The translations under genes and the position numbers were made by a program. Under the pieces are notes generated by a model, which saw nothing but the letters and a program-made list of their open reading frames with translations, was not told the origin of the DNA and did not search any database. Positions 1 to 7,728 of a stretch of 35,152 nucleotides of DNA are shown here, one piece after another; positions within the stretch are counted from its first letter, which is position 1, and the number at the start of each line of letters is the position of its first letter. Source of the DNA: an uncultured Pseudomonadota bacterium (GTDB lineage: Bacteria; Myxococcota_A; UBA796; JAFGLY01); the NCBI GenBank assembly GCA_937912125.1, contig CALDOK010000242.1:1-35152 (forward strand). The letters run 5' to 3'.

Positions 1-1078
1 CCGCGTCGGTGTCGTCGCAGTCGTCGCCGCCGTAGGCATCCGAGTCGTAGCCGTCGAGGTCCTGGTCGTAGTCGGAGCCTCCGGAGCAGTCGGAGTCCAC
101 GCCGTCGTACCAGATCTCGGTGGCGCCGACGTTGATGGCGGCGTCGGTGTCGTCGCAGTCGTCGCCGCCGTAGGCGTCCGAGGCGTAGCCGTCGCCGTCC
201 TGGTCGTAGTCGGAGGCCTCATCGCAGTCCTGGTCGATGCCGTCGTACCAGATCTCGGCGGCCCCGGGGTTGATGGAGGCGTCGTTGTCGTTGCAGTCGG
301 TGCCGCCGTAGACGTCGAAGTCATAGCCGTCGCCGTCGCGGTCGTAGTCCGAGGCACCGTCACAGTCGCCGTCGATGCCGTCGTACCAGACCTCGGCCGC
401 GCCGGGGTTGATGTAGGGGTTGGTGTCGTCGCAGTCGCTGCCGCCGTAGACGTCGATGTCGTAGCCGTCGCCATCGCGGTCGTAGTCCGAGGCCCCGTCG
501 CAGTCCTGGTCGATGCCGTCGTACCAGGACTCGGTGGCGCCGGGGTTGATGCCGGCGTTGAAGTCGTTGCAGTCGGTGCCGCCGTAGGCGTCGGAGTCGT
601 AGCCGTCGCCGTCCTGATCGTAGTCGGAGCCGCCGTCGCAGTCCTGATCTACGCCGTCGTACCAGATCTCGGTGCCCCCTACGTGGACGCTCGAGTCAGT
701 GTCGTCGCAGTCGCTGCCGCCGTAGGCGTCGGAGTCGTAGCCGTCGTGGTCCTGGTCGTAGTCGGACCAGCCGTCGCAGTCGGAGTCCACGCCGTCGTAC
801 CAGGTGTCGCTGGCGCCCACGTGGACACTCGAGTCGGTGTCATTGCAGTCGGTGCCGCCGTAGGCGTCCCAGTCGTAGCCGTCGTAGTCTTGATCGTAGT
901 CGGACAGGCCGTCGCAGTTCTGGTCCACGCCGTCGTACCAGACCTCACCCGCGCCGGGGTTGATGCTCGAGTCGGCGTCGTCGCAGTCGATGCCGCCGTA
1001 GGTGACCCAGTCGTAGCCGTCGTAGTCGCGATCGTAGTCCGAGTGGCCGTCGCAGTCCTGATCGACGCCGTCGTACCA
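1..1078 (-). repeat. Coding tandem repeat, 138-bp period, 8 units
   Basis: The TGG codon of the WYDG motif recurs on the minus strand at 1078, 940, 802, 664, 526, 388, 250 and 112, a spacing of exactly 138 bp each time. Each unit encodes 46 residues of the pattern WYDG(V/I)DxDCDG, DYDxDxDGY, YGGxDC(D/N)D and INPGxxE. Substitutions are mostly codon-level and no indel is seen between the listed Trp codons. The same unit makes up the array in the neighbouring gene. Confidence 0.9.
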
Positions 1079-1822
1079 GATCTCGGTGGCCCCGGGGTTG
1101 ATCCCGGGGTTGGTGTCGTCGCAGTCGTTGCCGCCGCAGCTGGTGGAGTCGGAGTCGTAGCCGTCACCGTCGGCGTCGCAGCCGCCTACGCCCAGCAGGA
1201 AGTCGATCTCGTTCTGGTAGAAGATGTAGGCGTTGGTGGCGTCGCTGTGGGTGTCGGTGAGGAAGCCGTTGATGATGGTGTTGCTGCTGGAGCCCACCAC
1301 CACGGCACCCAAGCCGCTGCTGAAGGTGGCGGCGTAGCCCAGGGACGAGGTCATCCCCATGCTCCAGGTGCCCCAGCCGGGGTTGTAGAGCGTGAAGGGG
1401 TTGCTGGTGAGGCCAGACCGCAGATCGGTGTGGCTGACGCTGACGTTGTTCTGGTTGGTGCTGGAGTAGGACACGCCGAACAAGGAACCGCGGGTGGAGT
1501 CCCGGGTCCAGTCCTGGTGCATGGCCGTGCCACCCGAGGAGACGTAGCTGTTGAAGTAGGGCAGGGAGGTGGAGTAGTTCTGGACCGCCACGATGACCAG
1601 ATCCCACGAGTACGAGCGCACATAGCTCTCGCAGGTGGACATGCTGGTGGTGTTGGTGACGCTGTGGGTGGAGCCGTAGCCCGACAGGGCCTGGCCGAGC
1701 CGATCGGTCCCCACGCTGTAGTCATTACAATACAGGATGTTGCTGGCCCTGGCCTGGGCAGGAAGCAGCAACGCCACGGCCGTCAGCACCGCCAGCCAGC
1801 TCGTAGAGATCCGTGCTCGCAT
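1..1822 (-). CDS. Secreted MopE-repeat surface protein, partial (3' end beyond window)
   Basis: The minus-strand frame stays open from the ATG at 1822 to base 1, about 607 codons, and continues past the left edge. It begins with a hydrophobic signal peptide ending near Ala-Arg-Ala. A globular domain of about 190 residues follows (ILYCNDYSVGTDRLGQALSG, then SYSWDLVIVAV and YVSSGGTA), whose strand/loop pattern recalls a degenerate class I glutamine-amidotransferase-like fold; that reading is tentative. After it come MopE-type Asp/Cys repeats, including eight units opening with WYDG exactly 46 residues apart. GGAG lies 6 nt before the start. It is 62 bp downstream of its paralogue (1885-4908), with roughly 80% identity in the N-terminal domain by eye, so the two arose by tandem duplication. 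MopE-type repeats are associated with metal (Ca or Cu) binding; here that role is inferred. The function is unknown, probably a surface or extracellular protein. Confidence 0.85.
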   Translation of the reverse strand, partial: MRARISTSWLAVLTAVALLLPAQARASNILYCNDYSVGTDRLGQALSGYGSTHSVTNTTSMSTCESYVRSYSWDLVIVAVQNYSTSLPYFNSYVSSGGTAMHQDWTRDSTRGSLFGVSYSSTNQNNVSVSHTDLRSGLTSNPFTLYNPGWGTWSMGMTSSLGYAATFSSGLGAVVVGSSSNTIINGFLTDTHSDATNAYIFYQNEIDFLLGVGGCDADGDGYDSDSTSCGGNDCDDTNPGINPGATEIWYDGVDQDCDGHSDYDRDYDGYDWVTYGGIDCDDADSSINPGAGEVWYDGVDQNCDGLSDYDQDYDGYDWDAYGGTDCNDTDSSVHVGASDTWYDGVDSDCDGWSDYDQDHDGYDSDAYGGSDCDDTDSSVHVGGTEIWYDGVDQDCDGGSDYDQDGDGYDSDAYGGTDCNDFNAGINPGATESWYDGIDQDCDGASDYDRDGDGYDIDVYGGSDCDDTNPYINPGAAEVWYDGIDGDCDGASDYDRDGDGYDFDVYGGTDCNDNDASINPGAAEIWYDGIDQDCDEASDYDQDGDGYASDAYGGDDCDDTDAAINVGATEIWYDGVDSDCSGGSDYDQDLDGYDSDAYGGDDCDDTDA

Positions 1823-1884
1823 CGTCGTCTCCGTCTGTAGTGCCCGCCGGATACGCCAGCGAGATGTCACGCTCTCGCGGGCGA

Positions 1885-4800
1885 TCAGCGCTCGCGCCGA
1901 CGCCTCAGTCCCACCAGCCCTGCCAGGAACAGGGCCAGGCCTGCCAGCTTCGAGCTGGACCCAGTGGCGGCACAGCTACCACCATCGTCGCCGGGGTCCT
2001 TGCCTCCGAGGCCTGTGTCGCCGCTGGTGCACTCCTCGTCCACGCTGCCGTCGCAGTCGTTGTCCAGCCCATCGCAGAACTCGTGGGCCGAGGGGTGCAT
2101 CCAGCCGTCGTCGTCATCGCAGTCGCCTTCTTCGGCGCTGTAGCCGTCGCCGTCGAGATCGTCGGCGTCGTCTTCGTCGATGGCGCCGTCGCAGTCATCG
2201 TCCCGGCCGTTGTCGGGATCTTCTTCGGCGCCGGGGTTGATGGTGATGGCGTCGTCGTCGCAGTCGCCGGCCTCTTCGGTCCAGCCGTCGCCGTCGTCGT
2301 CGTAGTTGGGGCCGCCCTCGTCCACGTCACCGTCACAGTCATCGTCCACACCATCACCAGCGACCTCTGGGGCGTCCGGGTTGGTGTCGGGATCGGTGTC
2401 GTCGCAGTCGCCGTCGTCTTCGGTCCAGCCGTCACCGTCGTCGTCGTAGGCGGTGGTGCCTTCGTCGATGAGCTCGTCGCAGTCATCGTCTACGCCGTTG
2501 GCTTCTTCGGCGGCGCCGGGGTGGACCGAGGCGTCCATGTCGTCGCAGTCGCCCGCGTCGGTGGTGTAGCCGTCGTGGTCCACGTCCTCGGCGGCGTCGT
2601 CGACCACGCCGTCGCAGTCATCGTCCACGCCGTTGTCGAGGAGCTCGTAGCTGCCGGGGAAGACCGAAGGATCGTCGTCGTTGCAGTCGCCGTCGTCCTC
2701 GGTCCAGCCGTCGCCATCGTCGTCGTAGGCGGTGGTGCCCTCGTCGGTGATGCCATCGCAGTCCTGGTCGATGCCGTCGGGCAGCTCGACCTCGGCTGGG
2801 TTGATGGAGGAGTCGGCGTCGTCGCAGTCACCGCCCAGCTCCGTGAAGCCGTCGCCGTCGTCGTCGTACCAGACTGTGCCCTCGTCGACGATGCCGTCAC
2901 AGTTCTCGTCGATGCCATCGGCGTGCTCGCTGGCGGCCGGGTTCACGGCGAAGTCGGTGTCGTCGCAGTCGGTGCCGGCGAACTCGTCGCTGGTGTAGGT
3001 GTCGCCGTCCTGGTCGTAGTCGTTGGCGCCGTCGCAGTCCTGATCGACGCCGTCGTACCAGACCTCTTCGGCCCCGGGGTTGACGTCGTAGTCCATGTCG
3101 TCGCAGTCGCTGCCGCCGTAGGCGTCGTAGTCGTAGCCGTCGGCGTCGTAGTCGTAGTCGTTGGCGCCGTCACAGTCCTGATCGACGCCGTCGTACCAGG
3201 TCTCGACGCTGCCGGGGTGCACCAAGGGATCGAGGTCGTCGCAGTCGGTGCCGCCGTAGGTGTCGACCTGATAGCTGTCGCGGTCCTGGTCGTAGTCGTC
3301 CCAGCCGTCGCAGTCGCCGTCGATGCCGTCGTACCAGACCTCGGCTACGCCGGGGTTGATGGTGGCGTCCAGGTCGTCGCAGTCGGTGCCGGTGTAGGCG
3401 TCCGAGGCGTAGCCGTCGCGATCCTGATCGAAGTCGTCGCCGCCGTCGCAGTCGGAGTCGATGCCGTCGTACCAGACCTCGACCACGCCGGGGTTGACGG
3501 ACGCGTCGCTGTCATCGCAGTCCGAGCCGCCATAGGCGTCGAAGTCGTAGCCGTCGTAGTCGCGATCGTAGTCGGACCAGCCGTCGCAGTCGGTGTCGAT
3601 GCCGTCGTACCAGGTCTCGGCGCGGCCCGGGTTGATGGTGGCGTCCAGGTCGTCGCAGTCGGTGCCACCGTAGCGGTCGTGGTCGTAGCCGTCGTAGTCC
3701 TGGTCGTAGTCCGAGTGGCCGTCGCAGTCCTGATCGATGCCGTCGTACCAGGTCTCGGTGGCGCCGGGGTTGATGGCGGAAGAGCTGTCGTTGCAGTCGG
3801 TACCGCCGTAGGCGTCGGAGGTGTAGCCGTCGCCGTCGCGGTCGTAGTCGTTGCCGCCGTCGCAGTCTTGATCGACGCCGTCGTACCAGACCTCGGTGGC
3901 GCCGGGGTTGATGCGCGAGTCGGTGTCGTTGCAGTCGCCGCCGCCGTAGACGTCCCAGTCGTAGCCGTCGTAGTCCTGGTCGTAGTCGGAGAGGCCGTCG
4001 CAGTTCTGATCGACGCCGTCGTACCAGATCTCGCCCACGCCGGGGTTGATGCTGGCGTCGTTGTCGTTGCAGTCGGTGCCGCCGTAGGAGGTGGTGCGGT
4101 AGCCGTCGCCGTCCCGGTCGTAGTCGTCGGCCCCGTCGCAGTCCTGATCGACGCCGTCGTACCAGATCTCGGTGGCGCCGGGGTTGATGGCGGGATCGGT
4201 GTCATCGCAGTCGGTGCCGCCGCACTCGGTGGTGTCGGCGTCGTAGCCGTCACCGTCGGCGTCGCAGCTGCCGAGCAGGAAGTCGATCTCGTTCTGGTAC
4301 AGGGTGTAGGAGGCGGTGGAGGAGGCGTGGGTGTCGGTGAGGAAGCCGTTGATGATGGTGTCGTTGCTGGAACCCACCACGATGGCACCCAGGCCGCTGC
4401 TGAAGGTGGCGGCGTAGCCCAGGGATGAGGTCATCCCCATGCTCCAGACGCCCCAGCCAGGGTTGGTGAGCGTGAAGGGGTTGGGCGCCAGGCTGGCCGC
4501 GATGTCGGAGTGGGTGACCGTGACCGTGTTCTGGTTGGTGGAGGAGTAGCTGATCCCGAAGAGGGATCCACGGGTGGAGTCCCGGGTCCAGTCCTGCAGG
4601 ATCGCCACACCACCAGAAGAGACGTAGCTGTTGAAGTACGGGGTGGAGGTGCCCGAGTAGTTCTGGATCGCCACGATCACCAGATCCCAGCTGTACGACA
4701 GCACATAGCTCTCGCAGGTGGTCATGCTGGTGGTGCTGGTGATGCTGTGGGTGGAGCCGTAGCCGGACAGGGCCTGCCCCATGCGGTCGGTGCCCACGTT

Positions 4801-4908
4801 GTAGTCGTTGCAGTACAGGATGGTGTCGGCGAGCACCTGCCCAGGCGCCGTCAGCGCCAGCAGCAGCGCGCCACCAAAGGCCAGGGACGTGGCCGAGCGC
4901 ACGGGCAT
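1885..4908 (-). CDS. Large secreted MopE-repeat protein with MYXO-CTERM-like tail
   Basis: A 1007-residue acidic protein. A signal peptide ends near LALTAPGQVLA (about 1-27). Residues about 28-215 form the same globular N-domain as the downstream paralogue. Nine exact 46-residue WYDG units follow, then about seven diverged MopE units of the form DGxDxDCDGxxDEG, YDDDGDGWTE, GDCDDxD. The C-terminus has a Gly/Asp-rich linker, a Ser-Cys, about 17 hydrophobic residues and a basic RRRRER end. This matches the MYXO-CTERM sorting signal, which in myxobacteria is processed by myxosortases, with the Cys lipid-modified. The protein is therefore probably anchored at the cell surface. Translation is coupled to the upstream lipoprotein through TGATG, with GGAGG 7 nt before the start. 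Metal binding by the DxDxDG loops is inferred from the family. Confidence 0.9.
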   Translation of the reverse strand: MPVRSATSLAFGGALLLALTAPGQVLADTILYCNDYNVGTDRMGQALSGYGSTHSITSTTSMTTCESYVLSYSWDLVIVAIQNYSGTSTPYFNSYVSSGGVAILQDWTRDSTRGSLFGISYSSTNQNTVTVTHSDIAASLAPNPFTLTNPGWGVWSMGMTSSLGYAATFSSGLGAIVVGSSNDTIINGFLTDTHASSTASYTLYQNEIDFLLGSCDADGDGYDADTTECGGTDCDDTDPAINPGATEIWYDGVDQDCDGADDYDRDGDGYRTTSYGGTDCNDNDASINPGVGEIWYDGVDQNCDGLSDYDQDYDGYDWDVYGGGDCNDTDSRINPGATEVWYDGVDQDCDGGNDYDRDGDGYTSDAYGGTDCNDSSSAINPGATETWYDGIDQDCDGHSDYDQDYDGYDHDRYGGTDCDDLDATINPGRAETWYDGIDTDCDGWSDYDRDYDGYDFDAYGGSDCDDSDASVNPGVVEVWYDGIDSDCDGGDDFDQDRDGYASDAYTGTDCDDLDATINPGVAEVWYDGIDGDCDGWDDYDQDRDSYQVDTYGGTDCDDLDPLVHPGSVETWYDGVDQDCDGANDYDYDADGYDYDAYGGSDCDDMDYDVNPGAEEVWYDGVDQDCDGANDYDQDGDTYTSDEFAGTDCDDTDFAVNPAASEHADGIDENCDGIVDEGTVWYDDDGDGFTELGGDCDDADSSINPAEVELPDGIDQDCDGITDEGTTAYDDDGDGWTEDDGDCNDDDPSVFPGSYELLDNGVDDDCDGVVDDAAEDVDHDGYTTDAGDCDDMDASVHPGAAEEANGVDDDCDELIDEGTTAYDDDGDGWTEDDGDCDDTDPDTNPDAPEVAGDGVDDDCDGDVDEGGPNYDDDGDGWTEEAGDCDDDAITINPGAEEDPDNGRDDDCDGAIDEDDADDLDGDGYSAEEGDCDDDDGWMHPSAHEFCDGLDNDCDGSVDEECTSGDTGLGGKDPGDDGGSCAATGSSSKLAGLALFLAGLVGLRRRRER
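2923..4164 (-). repeat. Coding tandem repeat, 138-bp period, 9 units
   Basis: WYDG Trp codons lie at 4164, 4026, 3888, 3750, 3612, 3474, 3336, 3198 and 3060, exactly 138 bp apart. The units are the same family as in 1-1078, with the variable positions in the same places (the residue after E, the one after DG, and the DYDxD block). Below about 2923 the repeat changes to a shorter, more diverged MopE unit without Trp-Tyr. Confidence 0.9.
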
Positions 4909-6326
4909 CAGCCGTCCTCCCCGTCGCAGTCTGCATCGAGCCCGTCTTCGGGCAGGTCGTAGGAACCGGGGTTGACCGCCGCGTTGCCGTCGTCGCAGTC
5001 CCCGCCCATCTCGGAGAAGCCGTCGCCGTCGTCGTCGGCGTACTCGGTGCCGTCATCGACGGTGCCGTCGCAGTCGTCGTCGATCCAGTTCGGCAGCTCT
5101 CTGGCGGCCGGGTTGACGAGGGCGTCGGAGTCGTCGCAGTCGCCTGCGGACTCGGTGTAGCCGTCGCCGTCGTCGTCGTAGGCGGTGGTGCCCTCGTCGA
5201 TGAGGCCGTCGCAGTCGTTGTCGATGCCGTCGATCACCTCGGGCAGCCCCGGCGCGGCGGAGGCGTCGGAGTCGTCGCAGTCGCCACCGGTGGTGGCGTA
5301 GCCGTCGGCGTCCATGTCGTTGTTGCCGCTGTCGGTCACGCCGTCGCAGTCGTCATCGATGCCGTTGCCGGCGATCTCGACATTGCCCGGGTAGATCTCG
5401 ACGTCGGAGTCGTTGCAGTCGCCGTCGTCTTCGGAAAAACCGTCGCCATCGTCGTCGTAGGCGGTGGTGCCCTCGTCGATGAGGCCGTCGCAGTCGTTGT
5501 CGATGCCGTCGATCTCCTCGACCCCACCCGGGTGGGCGGTGGCGTCGTGATCGTCGCAGTCGCTGGCGCACCAGCCGAAGCCGTCGCCATCTTGATCGTA
5601 CAGCGAGCCCGCGGCGGTGGTGCAGGCGTTGCCGCGCAGGGTGATCGGATCGAGATCGAGGGAGGCGTCGAGCACGAAGCCGAGCTCGGTGCTGACCTCC
5701 TCGAGATCGGAGGGCTCGAAGGTCACCGTCATGTCCAGGCTCTGGCCCGCGCGGACGGCGGCGGGCAGGGCGATGTCCACCGCGAAGGGCGCGTCGCCGC
5801 CGGTGACCGACAGGATCTCGTAGTCGAGCGCGGAGGTGTTGGTGAAGGTGATGGTGTCGACCCCCACCTCGTCCTGTTCCACAGGCCCGAAGTCGATGAT
5901 GGAGGGAGTGACCCGAGCCGAGGCCCAGTCGGCCACGCCGCGCACGTCCACCAGGTGCTCGAAGTCATCCTTCTCGTCGGTGACGATGGAGAGGGTGGCC
6001 CAGTGGAAGCCCTCGTCCAGCGGCGCATACGACAGAGACACCAGGGCATCCTCGGTCTCGTCGACCGTAGGGAGATCCTCGGTGTCGAGCGCAAACCACT
6101 CGCCTTCGACGTTCTGCAGGTGCATCGCGAGCACGCCAACAGAGCCTTCGGAGGCGATGAGCTGCAGCTCGAAGCTGGTCGCGGAGCCGACGGCGACGGT
6201 GTCCATGTCCACCATGCCGGGACTGACGACGAGCCTGCCAGAGCGAGGGTTGACGATGTAGTCCTGGCCGCACCCGATGGTGAGCGTGGCCAGGACCGCT
6301 ACGAGCTTGGACGGTCTGGTATTCAT
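4908..6326 (-). CDS. Lipoprotein with two Ig-like/choice-of-anchor-D-like domains and MopE repeats
   Basis: A 472-residue protein. I chose the ATG at 6326 because it gives a clean lipoprotein signal peptide (KLVAVLATLTIGCG, lipobox Cys about residue 19); the frame is open further upstream, but that sequence is not signal-like. Residues about 30-230 contain two beta-rich segments of ASH/choice-of-anchor-D type (VSPGMVDMDTVAVGS and VTPSIIDFGPVEQDEVGVDT, the latter followed by ITFTNTS and VTFEPSD). Five MopE units follow (DCDDHDATAHPG through DCDDGNAAVNPG), and the protein stops within a truncated unit with no C-terminal anchor. The stop overlaps the next start (TGATG), so the two products are probably made together, perhaps as outer-membrane partners. 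No Shine-Dalgarno precedes the start (see promoter entry). Confidence 0.85.
   Translation of the reverse strand: MNTRPSKLVAVLATLTIGCGQDYIVNPRSGRLVVSPGMVDMDTVAVGSATSFELQLIASEGSVGVLAMHLQNVEGEWFALDTEDLPTVDETEDALVSLSYAPLDEGFHWATLSIVTDEKDDFEHLVDVRGVADWASARVTPSIIDFGPVEQDEVGVDTITFTNTSALDYEILSVTGGDAPFAVDIALPAAVRAGQSLDMTVTFEPSDLEEVSTELGFVLDASLDLDPITLRGNACTTAAGSLYDQDGDGFGWCASDCDDHDATAHPGGVEEIDGIDNDCDGLIDEGTTAYDDDGDGFSEDDGDCNDSDVEIYPGNVEIAGNGIDDDCDGVTDSGNNDMDADGYATTGGDCDDSDASAAPGLPEVIDGIDNDCDGLIDEGTTAYDDDGDGYTESAGDCDDSDALVNPAARELPNWIDDDCDGTVDDGTEYADDDGDGFSEMGGDCDDGNAAVNPGSYDLPEDGLDADCDGEDG
4916..4920 (-). promoter_or_regulatory. Shine-Dalgarno GGAGG for coupled MopE gene
   Basis: GGAGG lies inside the last codons of the upstream lipoprotein gene, 7 nt before the ATG at 4908. 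Together with the TGATG overlap it supports the chosen start and translational coupling. Confidence 0.75.
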
Positions 6327-6340
6327 GCGCGCAGTATACT
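6327..6340 (-). promoter_or_regulatory. Possible -10 (TATACT) immediately before the lipoprotein start
   Basis: On the minus strand TATACT (6338-6333) is followed by only six bases before the ATG at 6326. A -10 here would put the transcription start at or next to the A of the ATG, giving a leaderless mRNA; no Shine-Dalgarno is visible. The island AGTATACT is palindromic, so 6335-6340 could also act as a -10 toward mnmA. No convincing -35 was found in either direction. Confidence 0.4.
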
Positions 6341-6480
6341 CGGGACTTTCGATGTTGGAAGCACCCCGGGACGCTCTCCGCCAAGTTTTTCGAGGCTTGT
6401 CTCCCAGGAACCAACCTGACCACGGAAAGGACAGGTGCGACCGAGATCCTGCGTGCAGCAGGCGCAGATGGAGCCCGGCG

Positions 6481-6521
6481 CCCGGCGACACCGGGCGGGG
6501 TGACGGCTCGGTGTCGCCGGG
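6481..6521. promoter_or_regulatory. Perfect 13-bp inverted repeat in mnmA leader
   Basis: CCCGGCGACACCG at 6481-6493 is the exact reverse complement of 6509-6521, with a 15-base loop. It sits about 85 bases before the mnmA start and no T-run follows it. It could be a leader hairpin controlling mnmA-thiSGH, a protein-binding site or an attenuator. The remaining leader (6341-6480 and 6522-6595) shows no thi-box-like sequence or gene. Confidence 0.55.
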
Positions 6522-6606
6522 GCGCGGGGAGAGCAGAGGCAATAGCTTGGCGAGGCATGACGCCGGGGCCCACCGCGTGGGGCTCCAAGATCAACGGAGC
6601 GCCTGG

Positions 6607-7701
6607 ATGGGCAGTGAGAAGAAAGCGCTCGTCGCCATGAGTGGAGGCGTGGACTCCAGCGTAGCGGCCGCCCTGCTCGTTGAGCAGGGTTGGCAGGTCG
6701 AAGGCGCCACCCTGCGCCTGCATCCTTGCGAGGACAGCAACCCTGAGCGCTTCTGCTGCGGGGTGGACGCCGAGGCCGCCGCCAAGCTGGTCTGCGATCG
6801 CCTGGACATCCCACACCACGTCATCAGCGCCGGTGTGCCCTTCGAAGACTGGATCCTGCGCCCGGCGTGGGAGGCCTACCAGCGCGGCGCGACGCCCAGC
6901 CCCTGCCCGCTGTGCAACCGGGACCTCAAGCTGGGGTTGCTGATGGACACAGCCTCGGCCCTGGGCGCGTCCCACGTGGCCACGGGCCACTACGCCCGCG
7001 TCGGAGGGAGCGCGGACGCCCCGACCCTGCTGCGGGGCGCGGACTCCAACAAGGACCAGAGCTACTTCCTCTTCGCGCTGTCCACCGAGCAGCTGACGCG
7101 CTCCGTCTTCCCCCTCGGGGGGCTTGACAAGCCCGCGGTGCGCGCCAAGGCGCTGGAGCTGGGGTTGGTCAACGCCCAGCGCCGCTCGAGCCAGGACGCG
7201 TGCCTGCTCGGCCCCGACGGTCAGAGCTTCGCTGAGATGCTGCGCCTGCGCTTCGGAGCGGACGCCCAGCCCGGCGAGCTGGTGGACGAAGGCGGGCGCG
7301 TGCTCGGGCTCCACGGGGGGCTGCACCTCTTCACGGTGGGGCAGAGGCGCGGCCTGGGGGTGGCGCTGGGGCGCCCTGCATTCGTCCAGCACATCGACCC
7401 CGCCAGCGGGCGGGTCACGGTCACCACCCGCCCCGACGCCTTGCTCGCCTCGGGCCTGGTAGCGTGCGCTACCAACTGGCTCGCAGCCCCGCCCACCCCC
7501 GGCGAGCCGCTGCGGTGCGAGGCGCAGGTTCGCTACCGGGCGAATCCCGTGAGCGCCGAGGCCATCGCCGGTGATGACGGCTCCCTGACGGTGCGCTTCG
7601 CCCAACCCCAGCGTGCGGTGACCGCCGGCCAAGCCGTGGTGCTCTACCGCGGGGAGCGCGTGCTGGGCGGGGCCTGGGTTCTGGGCGCCACCGGGGCCTG
7701 A
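6607..7701 (+). CDS. mnmA: tRNA-specific 2-thiouridylase MnmA
   Basis: A 364-residue protein, the usual MnmA length. It adenylates U34 of Lys, Glu and Gln tRNAs and transfers persulfide sulfur to make 2-thiouridine in the cytoplasm. The PP-loop SGGVDSS is at residues 12-18. The two catalytic cysteines are present: Cys102 in [10 protein letters not shown] and Cys198 in SSQDAC, matching the E. coli pair 102/199. ATGHYAR (124-130) and NKDQSYFLF (147-155) are also family hallmarks. I chose the ATG at 6607 because GGAG lies 7 nt upstream and the PP-loop begins at the normal distance; the frame is open upstream but without homology. thiS follows after 27 bp, so it probably heads a sulfur-transfer operon. 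Confidence 0.95.
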   Translation: MGSEKKALVAMSGGVDSSVAAALLVEQGWQVEGATLRLHPCEDSNPERFCCGVDAEAAAKLVCDRLDIPHHVISAGVPFEDWILRPAWEAYQRGATPSPCPLCNRDLKLGLLMDTASALGASHVATGHYARVGGSADAPTLLRGADSNKDQSYFLFALSTEQLTRSVFPLGGLDKPAVRAKALELGLVNAQRRSSQDACLLGPDGQSFAEMLRLRFGADAQPGELVDEGGRVLGLHGGLHLFTVGQRRGLGVALGRPAFVQHIDPASGRVTVTTRPDALLASGLVACATNWLAAPPTPGEPLRCEAQVRYRANPVSAEAIAGDDGSLTVRFAQPQRAVTAGQAVVLYRGERVLGGAWVLGATGA

Positions 7702-7728
7702 GCCCTGTCTCCGGGTTGCGGGCGCAGG

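Noticed and set aside
1..1078. Regular repeats resembling a CRISPR array
   Set aside because: The 138-bp period, coding content and similarity across the whole unit show a protein repeat; there are no short direct repeats with unique spacers and no cas genes.
1813..4428. Plus-strand open frame of 871 codons rich in Val-Ala-Val repeats
   Set aside because: It is the antisense of the MopE repeats; GAC/GAT/TAC codons on the minus strand read as GTC/ATC/GTA. It lacks a fold-like composition, while the minus strand has a signal peptide and known repeats. The plus frames at 683-1840 and 5532-6419 are rejected for the same reason.
6341..6606. TPP riboswitch before the mnmA-thiSGH cluster
   Set aside because: I looked for thi-box-type sequence (CTGAGA and paired partner) and found none; only the inverted repeat is visible. 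A covariance search would be decisive.
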